32,855 bases of DNA from a virus. A model generated the notes under the pieces. The model was not told the DNA's origin, did not search any database, and saw only the letters and a program-made list of their open reading frames with translations. Numbering within the stretch: the stretch's first letter is position 1; each line of letters begins with the position of its first letter. Below are positions 1 to 6,881 of the stretch, piece by piece. Position numbers and translations under genes: made by a program. Location of the stretch: the IMG/VR virus record IMGVR_UViG_3300030329_000032, positions 1 to 32,855 of that record; one strand, 5' to 3'.

Positions 1-2
1 TT

Positions 3-98
3 TATGGTGATGATGAGGATTATGGTTATCCTTATGTACACAAGTACAATGAACCTGACTCAGATAGAGGAGCAAGTGACGAAGGATGGGATGACTGA
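3..98 (+). CDS. C-terminal fragment of an unknown early protein (truncated by window edge)
   Basis: An open frame runs in from the left edge and stops at TGA 96-98. The visible 31 residues are very acidic and rich in Tyr and Gly (YGDDEDYGYPYVHKYNEP, then an Asp-rich end GWDD). This composition looks like a real protein tail rather than a chance frame, and the stop overlaps the next start by ATGACTGA. I do not recognise the family because the body of the gene is outside the window. It belongs to the early region upstream of the RNA polymerase. Confidence 0.5.
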   Translation, partial: YGDDEDYGYPYVHKYNEPDSDRGASDEGWDD

Positions 99-237
99 CT
101 ACGAAGTAATTACTAGACTACGATACAAGACACCTGATGGGTACACAGGATCAATAGTTCAGGTGAAATCTAAACCAAAGGAGACACATGGAAAAAAACT
201 TGATGGCAAAGACAAGACCAGTAGAAAAGCCATATGA
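91..237 (+). CDS. Small hypothetical early protein (48 aa)
   Basis: Starts at ATG 91, overlapping the end of the preceding frame, with a GAAGGATGG stretch just upstream that could serve as ribosome binding site. The product is short and lysine-rich at its C-terminus and contains YEVITRLRYKTPDGYTG, which reads like a small beta-rich protein. Its last 50 bases overlap the next gene in another frame, so part of the C-terminus could be fortuitous. The same frame is open further upstream, but the acidic frame 3-98 looks more protein-like there, so I chose ATG 91. Function unknown. Confidence 0.45.
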   Translation: MTDYEVITRLRYKTPDGYTGSIVQVKSKPKETHGKKLDGKDKTSRKAI

Positions 238-436
238 AGTATGGGTCTGGAACTCTCCAGATGGAGTATGGGAGTGGAGAGTCTTGAAGAAGTGGCAGAA
301 ACCATCCAAAGAAGCAGAGAATCCATATGCTAGATGGTTTTGTGCAGTTATGAGTCCATACACCTATGGATCATGGGAATATGGAGATACATACGTCAGA
401 GATGTCAAGCTGATGGCAACTAAAATCAGTCCTTAA
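188..436 (+). CDS. Conserved-looking small hypothetical protein, Trp/Tyr-rich (82 aa)
   Basis: ATG 188 follows AAAGGAGA (177-184), a good ribosome binding site, so it is preferred over ATG 203. The product is strikingly aromatic: PYEVWVWNSPDGVWEWRVLKK, then NPYARWFCAVMSPYTYGSWEYGD. From general knowledge, short proteins with this PYEVW / WRVLKKWQ / NPYARWFC layout occur in early regions of marine T7-like phages, but I know of no assigned function. There is no membrane segment or signal peptide. It may be an early host-interaction protein, but that rests only on position. It ends directly at the candidate promoter repeat. Confidence 0.75.
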   Translation: MEKNLMAKTRPVEKPYEVWVWNSPDGVWEWRVLKKWQKPSKEAENPYARWFCAVMSPYTYGSWEYGDTYVRDVKLMATKISP

Positions 437-456
437 ATAATATATGGACATTTACG
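436..456 (+). promoter_or_regulatory. Candidate phage RNA polymerase promoter P1 (21-bp perfect repeat)
   Basis: The 21 bases here recur exactly at 31502-31522; the core is ATATGGACATTTACG. The element begins at the last base of a stop codon, lies in one of the few gaps between genes, and precedes the block leading into the RNA polymerase. T7-like polymerases recognise promoters of about 20 bp scattered between gene blocks, so a long exact intergenic repeat is the expected signature. That it is a promoter is inference; the repeat is directly seen. Confidence 0.6.
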
Positions 457-474
457 TAGTAAAAGGGAATAAGA

Positions 475-831
475 GTGGGCAAAGGTATACTTAACAGAGG
501 AACACAAGTTCACCAGAGTAAGAAGAAATACTCTAGGTTAAAAGTAGGTAAACTATATAATTGTGAGGAATACATGAGTGGAGGACATTTTGGACACTTC
601 CAGAGTACACTTAAGAAACAAGTGGAATCCTTAAGAGAAGAAATTAGACTCAATGAACCAGAGTTCTCAGAGGATACACTTGAGGTACTTAAGTATACTC
701 AGTTCATAATGGAGAAAACATCTAACTTGATGGATGAAGCTGATTGGCTATTCTCAGGTAACATAGATGAACAATCCTTTAAAGAGGGTGTACATAAGTA
801 CAGAAAGGAAATACTAACATTTGAAGGCTAA
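475..831 (+). CDS. Hypothetical early protein with GTG start (118 aa)
   Basis: The frame begins at GTG 475 with AAAAGGGAA shortly upstream. The first in-frame ATG (571) would remove a basic N-terminus (GKGILNRGTQVHQSKKKYSRLK) that reads as protein-like, so the GTG start is kept. The N-terminal third is basic; the rest is predicted helical and acidic (VESLREEIRLNEPEFSEDTLEVL). No catalytic motif, cysteine cluster or membrane segment is visible. It sits between candidate promoter P1 and the RNA polymerase, the region where T7-like phages keep host-interaction genes. I do not recognise it. Confidence 0.65.
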   Translation: MGKGILNRGTQVHQSKKKYSRLKVGKLYNCEEYMSGGHFGHFQSTLKKQVESLREEIRLNEPEFSEDTLEVLKYTQFIMEKTSNLMDEADWLFSGNIDEQSFKEGVHKYRKEILTFEG

Positions 832-849
832 ACCTAACAGGGGAGGAGG

Positions 850-1104
850 ATGAAGGGTCTGTCATATAGAGATTTGAAGGAAGAACATGGATTATCAAAC
901 AAAAGGATACAAAGGTTAGACAGAGATGCACAGAAGATTCTAGGTAATGCTTTAATGATGATTGATGGATGTCTGAGATCAGATGAGGAGTGTGATTCTA
1001 AAGTAGGCACATGTCTAGTGTATGTATCTATGGCAATGGAGATGCTTGAGAATAACTTTCTTGAAGCAGTATCAGAAAACATACCAAAAGAGGAGTTAAA
1101 TTGA
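850..1104 (+). CDS. Small helical protein with a possible helix-turn-helix (84 aa)
   Basis: ATG 850 follows GGGGAGGAGG, a very strong ribosome binding site. The N-terminal segment SYRDLKEEHGLSNKRIQRLD resembles a helix-turn-helix of the kind that begins with a conserved helix, a Gly turn and a recognition helix; the rest is acidic and helical with Cys at three places. It overlaps the TTG start of the RNA polymerase by TTGA, so translation of the two is probably coupled. It could be a small DNA-binding or polymerase-modulating protein. That is inference from one motif only. Confidence 0.7.
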   Translation: MKGLSYRDLKEEHGLSNKRIQRLDRDAQKILGNALMMIDGCLRSDEECDSKVGTCLVYVSMAMEMLENNFLEAVSENIPKEELN

Positions 1105-3536
1105 ATCTAGCTAATGAGCAAGAGAAAATTGAAAAGGAGATGAACTCTTTAGGCATTGATAGGTACTACAAGAATATCAAGAATGCTAAAAGGGGATCAG
1201 GAGAGTCAACTACTCTCTATGGTATTACTCTAATGAAAGAGGCTCTAGACTCAGTTACCAATGGGATCAAGAATTTCTTAGCTGAAGCCTTGTCTGGTGG
1301 AGTGGGAAAGTACCAGAACTCTGCTTTAACACTTGGATTAATGGATTCAGAGATTTGTGCATACCTGACTTTAAAGTATGCTATAGATGGAGTCTCTCAG
1401 AGGAGTCCATTTACTCGTGTAGCTATGAAACTGGCAGGTGCAGTAGAGGATCAATTCAAGTTTGACTTATGGGATAGAGGAGAGGAGTCTAAGAAGATAT
1501 TCAGGAGAATCAAGAAGAAAGTAACCTCACGTACCAGTAACAGGTTATACAGGAGATATAATATCATCAGAACCATGAGTAAAGTGGAGATGGTAGACTA
1601 TCCTGTGTGGACAAAGCAGGAGAAACTGCACTTAGGCAGTAAATTAATAGATATTCTGATCCAAACTACTGGATTAATGGAAGTAAAGACTGTCCAGTTT
1701 GGTAGGAGCAGGAGAGTTATCTATATTCAAGCCAATAAAGCCACGTTATACTGGATTGAGAACGTAAATGAGGAAGGTGAAGGACTACATCCATACTTCT
1801 ATCCATGTGTAATACCACCGAAGGATTGGAGTACACCTTTCAATGGTGGCTATCATACTGAAAAGATTGATGGAATCTCACTAATTAAAACTAGGAATAG
1901 AAAATACCTACAGGAGATGGTTTATCACCATATGCCACTAGAGTATGGTGCTATTAATGCTCTCCAACGTACCAAGTGGGTAGTCAATAACAAAATACTA
2001 GACACCATACAGCAATGTTGGGCTACTGGTGAATCGTGGGCTAGTCTTCCACCACGAGAAGATTATAAGATTTTACCCTCTCCAGTACAGGGTAGTAAAA
2101 AAGATATGTCAGAGAAAGAATTAGACATGTTTATAAGGTGGAAAAAGAAGGCTACTCAAGTACACGATATGAATGCTAAGATGACGAGCAAGCGTATCCA
2201 GTTAGTACGCACCATAGCAATGGCTAAGAAGTTCCGTCAGTACAAAGCTATATACTTTGTGTACCAATGTGACTTTAGAGGTCGAAAGTATACAGTTAAT
2301 TCCTTTCTGACACCTCAAGGCCCAGATTATGCCAAGTCTTTACTACAGTTTGCAGAGGGATTACCTATTAGTAATGAAGAACAGAGGGATTACTTTGCCG
2401 TACATGGTGCTAATGCATATGGATATGACAAGGTATCATTCAAGGATAGAGTGGCTTGGGTCTTGGAAAACACTGATAATATTGAACAATCAGCTAAATC
2501 ACCACTAGATTTCAGGTGGTGGACTAAGGCAGATGAGCCGTGGACATTCTTAGCATGGTGTATGGAGTGGAGAGAATTTAAGAAGGAAGGGTATGGATTC
2601 ATGTCTCGTTTACCTGTCTGTTTAGATGGGTCTAACAATGGTCTCCAACATTTCTCTGCTATGCTCAGAGATACCATAGGTGGAAAGGCTACAAACCTGA
2701 CACCAGAGGTAGTACCACAGGATATTTACCAGATGGTAGCAGATGTAGTACAGGATAAGGTACAAGATGATGCTAAATCTGGAGTCCCATACTCAAAAGA
2801 GTGGTTAACCTTTGGAATAGATCGTAAGATCACCAAAAGACCAGTAATGGTAGTACCTTATGGTGGTACTAGGTTTAGCTGTAGAGAGTATGTAGAAGAT
2901 GCAATGAATGACAAGATATTAGTCTCAAAGAATAACCCCTTTGGAGATTATATCTACGAAGGATCATTATACCTATCCAAACACGTTTGGGATGCAATTA
3001 GTGAAGTGGTGGTCAAGTCTCGTGAAGCTATGGCGTGGCTTCAAGAGATAGGTAGGAAGATGGCAGACAAGAATCTACCTATCACATGGGAGACACCTTC
3101 TGGATTCGTGGTTCAACAAGTGTATTCCAGCATGAAATCCAGAAGGATCACCACACATATAGATAATGTACTGATTAAGCCTACGATACTAGAGGAAACC
3201 TCAAGAATAGATCGTAGGAGGACAATTAATGGAGTATCACCTAACTTTGTACACAGCATGGATGCTACTGCCTTGACAATGACTATAAATAAGTGTATAC
3301 TAGAGGGTATAAACAATTTCTCTGTAGTACATGACTCATTTGGTGTGCACGCACATCATGTACCGAGGTTAGCTGATTCTATAAGAAAGTCTTTTGTAGA
3401 GATGTATTCTAATACAGATGTACTAGAAAATTTCTATGAAAACGTGGTGGATGTGATTCCAAATCTGGAAGAGCCACCATCAAAAGGAGAACTAGATATT
3501 TCAGGAGTTCTTACTTCTAAATACTTCTTCTCTTAA
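1101..3536 (+). CDS. T7-like single-subunit DNA-directed RNA polymerase (811 aa)
   Basis: Homolog of T7 gp1, which transcribes the middle and late phage genes. The palm motif CLDGSNNGLQHFSAMLRD carries D509 (T7 Asp537), KRPVMVVPYGG gives K579 and Y587 with the same spacing of eight as T7 Lys631/Tyr639, and VVHDSFG supplies the second metal-binding Asp, D745 (T7 Asp812). CDFRGRKY and PNFVHSMDA are further family signatures. The specificity loop falls at about residues 672-710 and differs clearly from T7, so its promoter should differ. Length is slightly below T7 (883), mainly from a shorter N-terminal domain. The TTG start at 1101 follows AGGAG (1091-1095) at good spacing; ATG 1140 is the alternative. 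Confidence 0.98.
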   Translation: MNLANEQEKIEKEMNSLGIDRYYKNIKNAKRGSGESTTLYGITLMKEALDSVTNGIKNFLAEALSGGVGKYQNSALTLGLMDSEICAYLTLKYAIDGVSQRSPFTRVAMKLAGAVEDQFKFDLWDRGEESKKIFRRIKKKVTSRTSNRLYRRYNIIRTMSKVEMVDYPVWTKQEKLHLGSKLIDILIQTTGLMEVKTVQFGRSRRVIYIQANKATLYWIENVNEEGEGLHPYFYPCVIPPKDWSTPFNGGYHTEKIDGISLIKTRNRKYLQEMVYHHMPLEYGAINALQRTKWVVNNKILDTIQQCWATGESWASLPPREDYKILPSPVQGSKKDMSEKELDMFIRWKKKATQVHDMNAKMTSKRIQLVRTIAMAKKFRQYKAIYFVYQCDFRGRKYTVNSFLTPQGPDYAKSLLQFAEGLPISNEEQRDYFAVHGANAYGYDKVSFKDRVAWVLENTDNIEQSAKSPLDFRWWTKADEPWTFLAWCMEWREFKKEGYGFMSRLPVCLDGSNNGLQHFSAMLRDTIGGKATNLTPEVVPQDIYQMVADVVQDKVQDDAKSGVPYSKEWLTFGIDRKITKRPVMVVPYGGTRFSCREYVEDAMNDKILVSKNNPFGDYIYEGSLYLSKHVWDAISEVVVKSREAMAWLQEIGRKMADKNLPITWETPSGFVVQQVYSSMKSRRITTHIDNVLIKPTILEETSRIDRRRTINGVSPNFVHSMDATALTMTINKCILEGINNFSVVHDSFGVHAHHVPRLADSIRKSFVEMYSNTDVLENFYENVVDVIPNLEEPPSKGELDISGVLTSKYFFS

Positions 3537-3552
3537 AATGTGGACATTCTTG
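3534..3552 (+). promoter_or_regulatory. Candidate phage promoter P2 before the replication block
   Basis: Directly behind the RNA polymerase stop, AAAATGTGGACATTCTTG aligns with the perfect repeat core (ATATGGACATTTACG): TGGACATT is identical and the flanks are similarly AT-rich, ending in G. It lies in a 53-base gap upstream of the SSB gene, where a middle promoter would be expected. It is less conserved than P1 and the tail-fibre copy, so it could be a weaker promoter. Inference from similarity and position. Confidence 0.45.
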
Positions 3553-3589
3553 TAATGACCATAACTTTAACACACACATAAGGAGTAAT

Positions 3590-4216
3590 ATGGCAGGAAA
3601 GTACCTAGTAACACCAGTTGGTGAATTTGAGTATCCTCATATACTAGTTGCTGACACTAGGCATAAAGCTGAAGGACTGTTCCACGTTAAGATAAACCTT
3701 AAGGATAAAGAAGCTGACACGCTTCAAGAGTTGATTGACAATGCTCATTCCAACTGGAAGGATAAGTGTCTAGCTGATAATCCTAATGGTAAGTGGAAAG
3801 AGTGGAAGCCGTATAAGAAACTTACTGATGACTCAGGGATGGAAGTTGGTACTCAGTTCCACTTCAAACTTAAGGCATCTGGAGTTAATTCTAAGAACGG
3901 TCAAGCATTTACTCAGAGACCTGTGGTAGTCGGGCCAGATAAATCCCCATTACCCAATACTCTGAAGGTTGCTAATGGATCAATCGGTAAGGTAGCCTAT
4001 GAATTAGGCCCATACCTACATGGTCAGACTCTTGGTATACAACTTCGTCTACGTATGGTACAAGTACTTAAGGTTATTGAGTACGTACCTCAAGCTAATG
4101 TGGATGATGTATTTGGAGTTGAAAAGGACTACGATCCAATAGCAGAGGATACTAATGTCTTTACAGATGAAGGAGAAGCCTTCTCTTCTAGTGAAGAAAA
4201 GTCTGGTGACTTTTAG
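3590..4216 (+). CDS. Single-stranded DNA-binding protein, T7 gp2.5-like (208 aa)
   Basis: Starts at ATG 3590 after AAGGAG. The body begins MAGKYLVTPVGEFEYPHI and has the alternating pattern of the gp2.5 OB-fold (FHVKINL, FHFKLKASG, LGIQLRLRMVQVL). The C-terminus is acidic and ends in Phe (SSSEEKSGDF), the hallmark tail by which gp2.5 contacts DNA polymerase and primase-helicase. T7 gp2.5 is 232 residues, so the length fits. It is first in the replication block, behind candidate promoter P2, and its last 62 bases overlap the endonuclease gene. It would coat single-stranded DNA at the fork and aid annealing in recombination. Confidence 0.9.
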   Translation: MAGKYLVTPVGEFEYPHILVADTRHKAEGLFHVKINLKDKEADTLQELIDNAHSNWKDKCLADNPNGKWKEWKPYKKLTDDSGMEVGTQFHFKLKASGVNSKNGQAFTQRPVVVGPDKSPLPNTLKVANGSIGKVAYELGPYLHGQTLGIQLRLRMVQVLKVIEYVPQANVDDVFGVEKDYDPIAEDTNVFTDEGEAFSSSEEKSGDF

Positions 4217-4574
4217 ATCTGGTCTTGAGCAACGGATAGCGGACAACTTAGCAAAACATAAATGTAAATTTAAGTATGAGCCAATGTCCGTTGCTTATGT
4301 CATATCACATAACTATACTCCAGACTTTGTATTAGGTAATGGAGTCATTATTGAAGCTAAAGGATTCTTCAGAAAAGAAGAACAAAGGAAACATAGAGAA
4401 ATAAAAAAGCAACACCCAGAGTTAGATATAAGGTTTGTGTTCTCAAATGCTAATCAACGTGTTCAAGGTTCTAAATTAACATGTGCTAAGTGGTGTGAAA
4501 AATATAATTTTAAATATGCAGAAGAAACTATTCCAAAAGACTGGATGAAGAATGTCAAAAAGAAAAAAAACTAA
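4155..4574 (+). CDS. Endonuclease I, T7 gp3-like Holliday-junction resolvase (139 aa)
   Basis: The T7 endonuclease I signature is intact: FRSGLE (E25), FKYEP (E42), YTPDF (D57) and EAKG (E67, K69), matching T7 Glu20, Glu35, Asp55, Glu65 and Lys67. HPELDIRFVFSN and KWCEKYNFKYA also match the family. It cuts branched DNA and, in T7, degrades host DNA to supply nucleotides. The frame opens at ATG 4155 inside the SSB gene; ATG 4167 or GTG 4191 are possible starts, and GTG 4191 would align best with the T7 N-terminus. Some overlap with SSB remains in every case. The 3' end overlaps the amidase gene by 23 bases. Confidence 0.93.
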   Translation: MSLQMKEKPSLLVKKSLVTFRSGLEQRIADNLAKHKCKFKYEPMSVAYVISHNYTPDFVLGNGVIIEAKGFFRKEEQRKHREIKKQHPELDIRFVFSNANQRVQGSKLTCAKWCEKYNFKYAEETIPKDWMKNVKKKKN

Positions 4575-5010
4575 TTATATAATTGTTCACTCAACTAACA
4601 CAAAACCTAATGAAAACCTAAGTGCTAGAGATATTGACGAAAGACACAGGAAAAGAGGACTACTTAAGATTGGATACCACTTTGTCATTAGACGAGACGG
4701 TACAATAGAATTAGGTAGGCCACTCTGTGAAATTGGAGCACATTTACACGAGTACGATGACCAATCAGTAGGTATATGTTTGGTAGGAGGTCAGAATACT
4801 AGAGGTGTACATGCTCCAGATTATTCTGCCCAACAGCAAGAAGCACTATTTGTACTCATCAAAACATTAAAACTAACGTACAAGGATGCAAAGGTTGTTG
4901 GGCATTCAACTTTAGATAAAGTAGAGTGTCCATCGTTCAACGTAGTAGAATGGTGGGATGTTAATAAGCAAATTAATTTAGAACTCAGGGGATATTATGG
5001 AAAGAGATGA
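4552..5010 (+). CDS. N-acetylmuramoyl-L-alanine amidase, T7 lysozyme (gp3.5)-like (152 aa)
   Basis: Zinc amidase that cuts the lactyl-peptide bond of peptidoglycan; T7 gp3.5 also binds and restrains the phage RNA polymerase. Zinc ligands are visible as H13 (IIVHS), H118 (VVGHS) and C126 (ECPSF), and the catalytic Tyr is Y42 in IGYHFVI. GLLKIGYHFVIRRDGTIELGR and VGICLVGG are family signatures. Lys128 of T7, two residues before the Cys ligand, is Val here, while a Lys sits one residue earlier. The protein lacks a signal peptide, so a holin or other route must let it reach the wall. It overlaps the preceding gene by 23 bases and the next by 14. Confidence 0.95.
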   Translation: MSKRKKTNYIIVHSTNTKPNENLSARDIDERHRKRGLLKIGYHFVIRRDGTIELGRPLCEIGAHLHEYDDQSVGICLVGGQNTRGVHAPDYSAQQQEALFVLIKTLKLTYKDAKVVGHSTLDKVECPSFNVVEWWDVNKQINLELRGYYGKR

Positions 5011-5245
5011 AGACGAACTTCAAGAATATTATAAGTTACAATTCAAGTCTATTAACGGAGTATCAGAACACTGCTCCTTTGTAGAGAACTCGTTTGAGAC
5101 TTCTTTTGAAGGGGAAGGGTTACAAGCTGTACTAGATAATATATTTGACTTTTTAAAGAAAGCAGGGTATACCTATATTGGAGGTATGGAAGTCACTAGT
5201 AAAGATGGACAGAAGAAGTGGGTAACAAATGGAATTAGAACATGA
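4997..5245 (+). CDS. Small acidic hypothetical protein (82 aa)
   Basis: Starts at ATG 4997 inside the end of the amidase gene, after a GGGGATATT stretch, and its 3' end overlaps the primase-helicase start by 17 bases. This tight nesting supports a real gene. The product is acidic at the N-terminus (MERDEDELQEYY), with a helical middle (GLQAVLDNIFDFLKKAGY) followed by a short beta-like end (YIGGMEVTSKDGQKKWV). No metal site or membrane segment is seen. Position resembles that of small T7 genes between 3.5 and 4, whose roles are mostly unknown. I do not recognise it. Confidence 0.75.
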   Translation: MERDEDELQEYYKLQFKSINGVSEHCSFVENSFETSFEGEGLQAVLDNIFDFLKKAGYTYIGGMEVTSKDGQKKWVTNGIRT

Positions 5246-6869
5246 AGATAGCGAATTTATCCAACATGAACCGTGCCCTAAGTGTGGGTCTAGAGATAAT
5301 CTAGCCAGATACACAGATGGACATGCTTATTGTTTTGGATGTGAGTACAGAGAATCAGGAGGCGAACAGAAAGTTGTAATAGATAAAGGGGATAAAAACA
5401 TGAGTTTTGTTGACGGTGAGATAACGAACCTCAATGCTAGAGGGATTACTGAAGAAACTTGTAGGAAGTGGGACTATAGAATAGGCGAGGTCGGTGGACA
5501 ACCTGTTCAAATAGCTAACTATAAAGACTCTAGTGGTAATCGTATAGCACAGAAGATTCGTTTTAAGAATAAAGATTTCCACGTTAGAGGAGATATAAAA
5601 GACGCTGGATTATACGGTCTCCATCTTTGGTCTGGTAAAGGTAAGAAAGCAGTTATCTGCGAAGGTGAGATAGATGCTCTCTCCATCTCTCAGGCTCAAG
5701 GTAATAGGTGGCCTGTATACTCAGTACCAAACGGTTCAGCAGGTGCTTCTAAATCCATTCGTAAGAGCATAGAATTACTTAATGGGTACGAAGAGGTTAT
5801 CTTCTGCTTTGATAGCGATGATCCCGGTGTGAAAGCCGCTAAAGAGTGTGCTCAAGTACTACCTCCGGGTAAAGCTAAGATAGCAAAACTACCTCTTAAG
5901 GATGCAAATGAGATGCTTAAGAATGGTAGGGTTAAGGACTTGGTAGATTGCCTATGGCAAGCACAGGTCTACAGACCAGACGGTATCGTTAATGGAGCAG
6001 ACTTGTGGGACATTGTTAGTGCTGAAGACTCTATGGCATCCTGTGAATACCCATATGAAGGTATAAACAAAAAGACTCTTGGAATGAGGAAAGGGGAGAT
6101 AGTTACTGTTACTGCTGGTGCAGGGATAGGTAAATCTCAGGTATGTAGAGAGTTAGCAAACCACATACTTAATCAAGAGGAGACGCTAGGCTACATTGCA
6201 TTAGAGGAGTCTAACAAGAGGACTGGTCTAGGTTTCATGGGACTCTACTTAAATAAACCTCTCCACTTAGGCAATATAGAGGTAACAGATGAAGAATTTA
6301 AAGATGCATTTGACCATACTCTTAATACTGGTAGGATATTTTTATACGATCATTGGGGGTCACTTGAAAGTGACAACCTTCTTAATAAGATACGGTACAT
6401 GGTTACTGCTTGTGGTTGCAGTTTTATTATTCTTGATCACATTTCTATCGTAGTATCTGGTATAGAAGAAGGGGATGAGAGAAGGACTATAGATAACCTG
6501 ATGACTAAGCTCAGAGGTCTAGTTGAAGAGGTAAATTGTGGACTAATACTAGTATCCCATCTAAAGAGACCACAAGGTAACAAAGGTCATGAAGATGGAG
6601 CACAGACTAGTATGGCACAACTTAGAGGTTCGGCTTCAATAGGTCAACTCTCAGATATAGTTATTGGATGTGAAAGAAACCAACAAGGAGACTCTCCAGA
6701 CCGTACTACTGTGAGAGTATTAAAGAATAGATGGACTGGTGAAACTGGTATTGCATGTTACCTAGACTACGATCATAAAACTGGAAGATTAACAGAAGCA
6801 GAGTACGATGATATTCCGTTTGATGATGAAACTGAAGAGCAGTGGACAGGAGAAAGCACAAGTTTTTAA
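5229..6869 (+). CDS. Bifunctional primase-helicase, T7 gp4-like (546 aa)
   Basis: The N-terminal zinc-binding domain has C16, C19, C35 and C38 (PCPKCG, YCFGC) as in T7 gp4, which uses it to read priming sites. A TOPRIM primase fold follows (VICEGEIDALS at about 140; CFDSDDPG at about 195). The C-terminal RecA-type helicase has Walker A TAGAGIGKS with K302, a YIALEES catalytic-Glu region, Walker B FIILDH with D403, and VSHLKRP matching the T7 DNA-sensing SHLK region. The C-terminus is acidic (DDIPFDDETEEQW), the part that contacts DNA polymerase in T7. Length is close to T7 (566). An internal start at M58 probably yields a helicase-only form. Confidence 0.97.
   Translation: MELEHEDSEFIQHEPCPKCGSRDNLARYTDGHAYCFGCEYRESGGEQKVVIDKGDKNMSFVDGEITNLNARGITEETCRKWDYRIGEVGGQPVQIANYKDSSGNRIAQKIRFKNKDFHVRGDIKDAGLYGLHLWSGKGKKAVICEGEIDALSISQAQGNRWPVYSVPNGSAGASKSIRKSIELLNGYEEVIFCFDSDDPGVKAAKECAQVLPPGKAKIAKLPLKDANEMLKNGRVKDLVDCLWQAQVYRPDGIVNGADLWDIVSAEDSMASCEYPYEGINKKTLGMRKGEIVTVTAGAGIGKSQVCRELANHILNQEETLGYIALEESNKRTGLGFMGLYLNKPLHLGNIEVTDEEFKDAFDHTLNTGRIFLYDHWGSLESDNLLNKIRYMVTACGCSFIILDHISIVVSGIEEGDERRTIDNLMTKLRGLVEEVNCGLILVSHLKRPQGNKGHEDGAQTSMAQLRGSASIGQLSDIVIGCERNQQGDSPDRTTVRVLKNRWTGETGIACYLDYDHKTGRLTEAEYDDIPFDDETEEQWTGESTSF
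5385..5402 (+). promoter_or_regulatory. Internal ribosome binding site and start for a helicase-only (gp4B-like) product
   Basis: AAAGGGGAT lies about eight bases before ATG 5400, which is in frame and encodes M58 of the primase-helicase, just after the zinc-binding domain. T7 makes gp4B from an internal start at Met64 at the equivalent place. The strong Shine-Dalgarno match at the right spacing inside a coding region is directly visible; its use in vivo is inferred. Confidence 0.6.
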
Positions 6870-6881
6870 TTAAGGGGGAAA

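Noticed and set aside
583-589. GGACATT inside the gene at 475-831
   Set aside because: Only the seven-base core is shared, with no similar flanks and a coding location.
2539-2552. GTGGACATTCTT inside the RNA polymerase gene, identical over 12 bases to the P2 candidate
   Set aside because: It encodes the WTFLAW segment in the region aligned to T7 SPFCFLAFC, so coding constraint explains it; no gene boundary is nearby.
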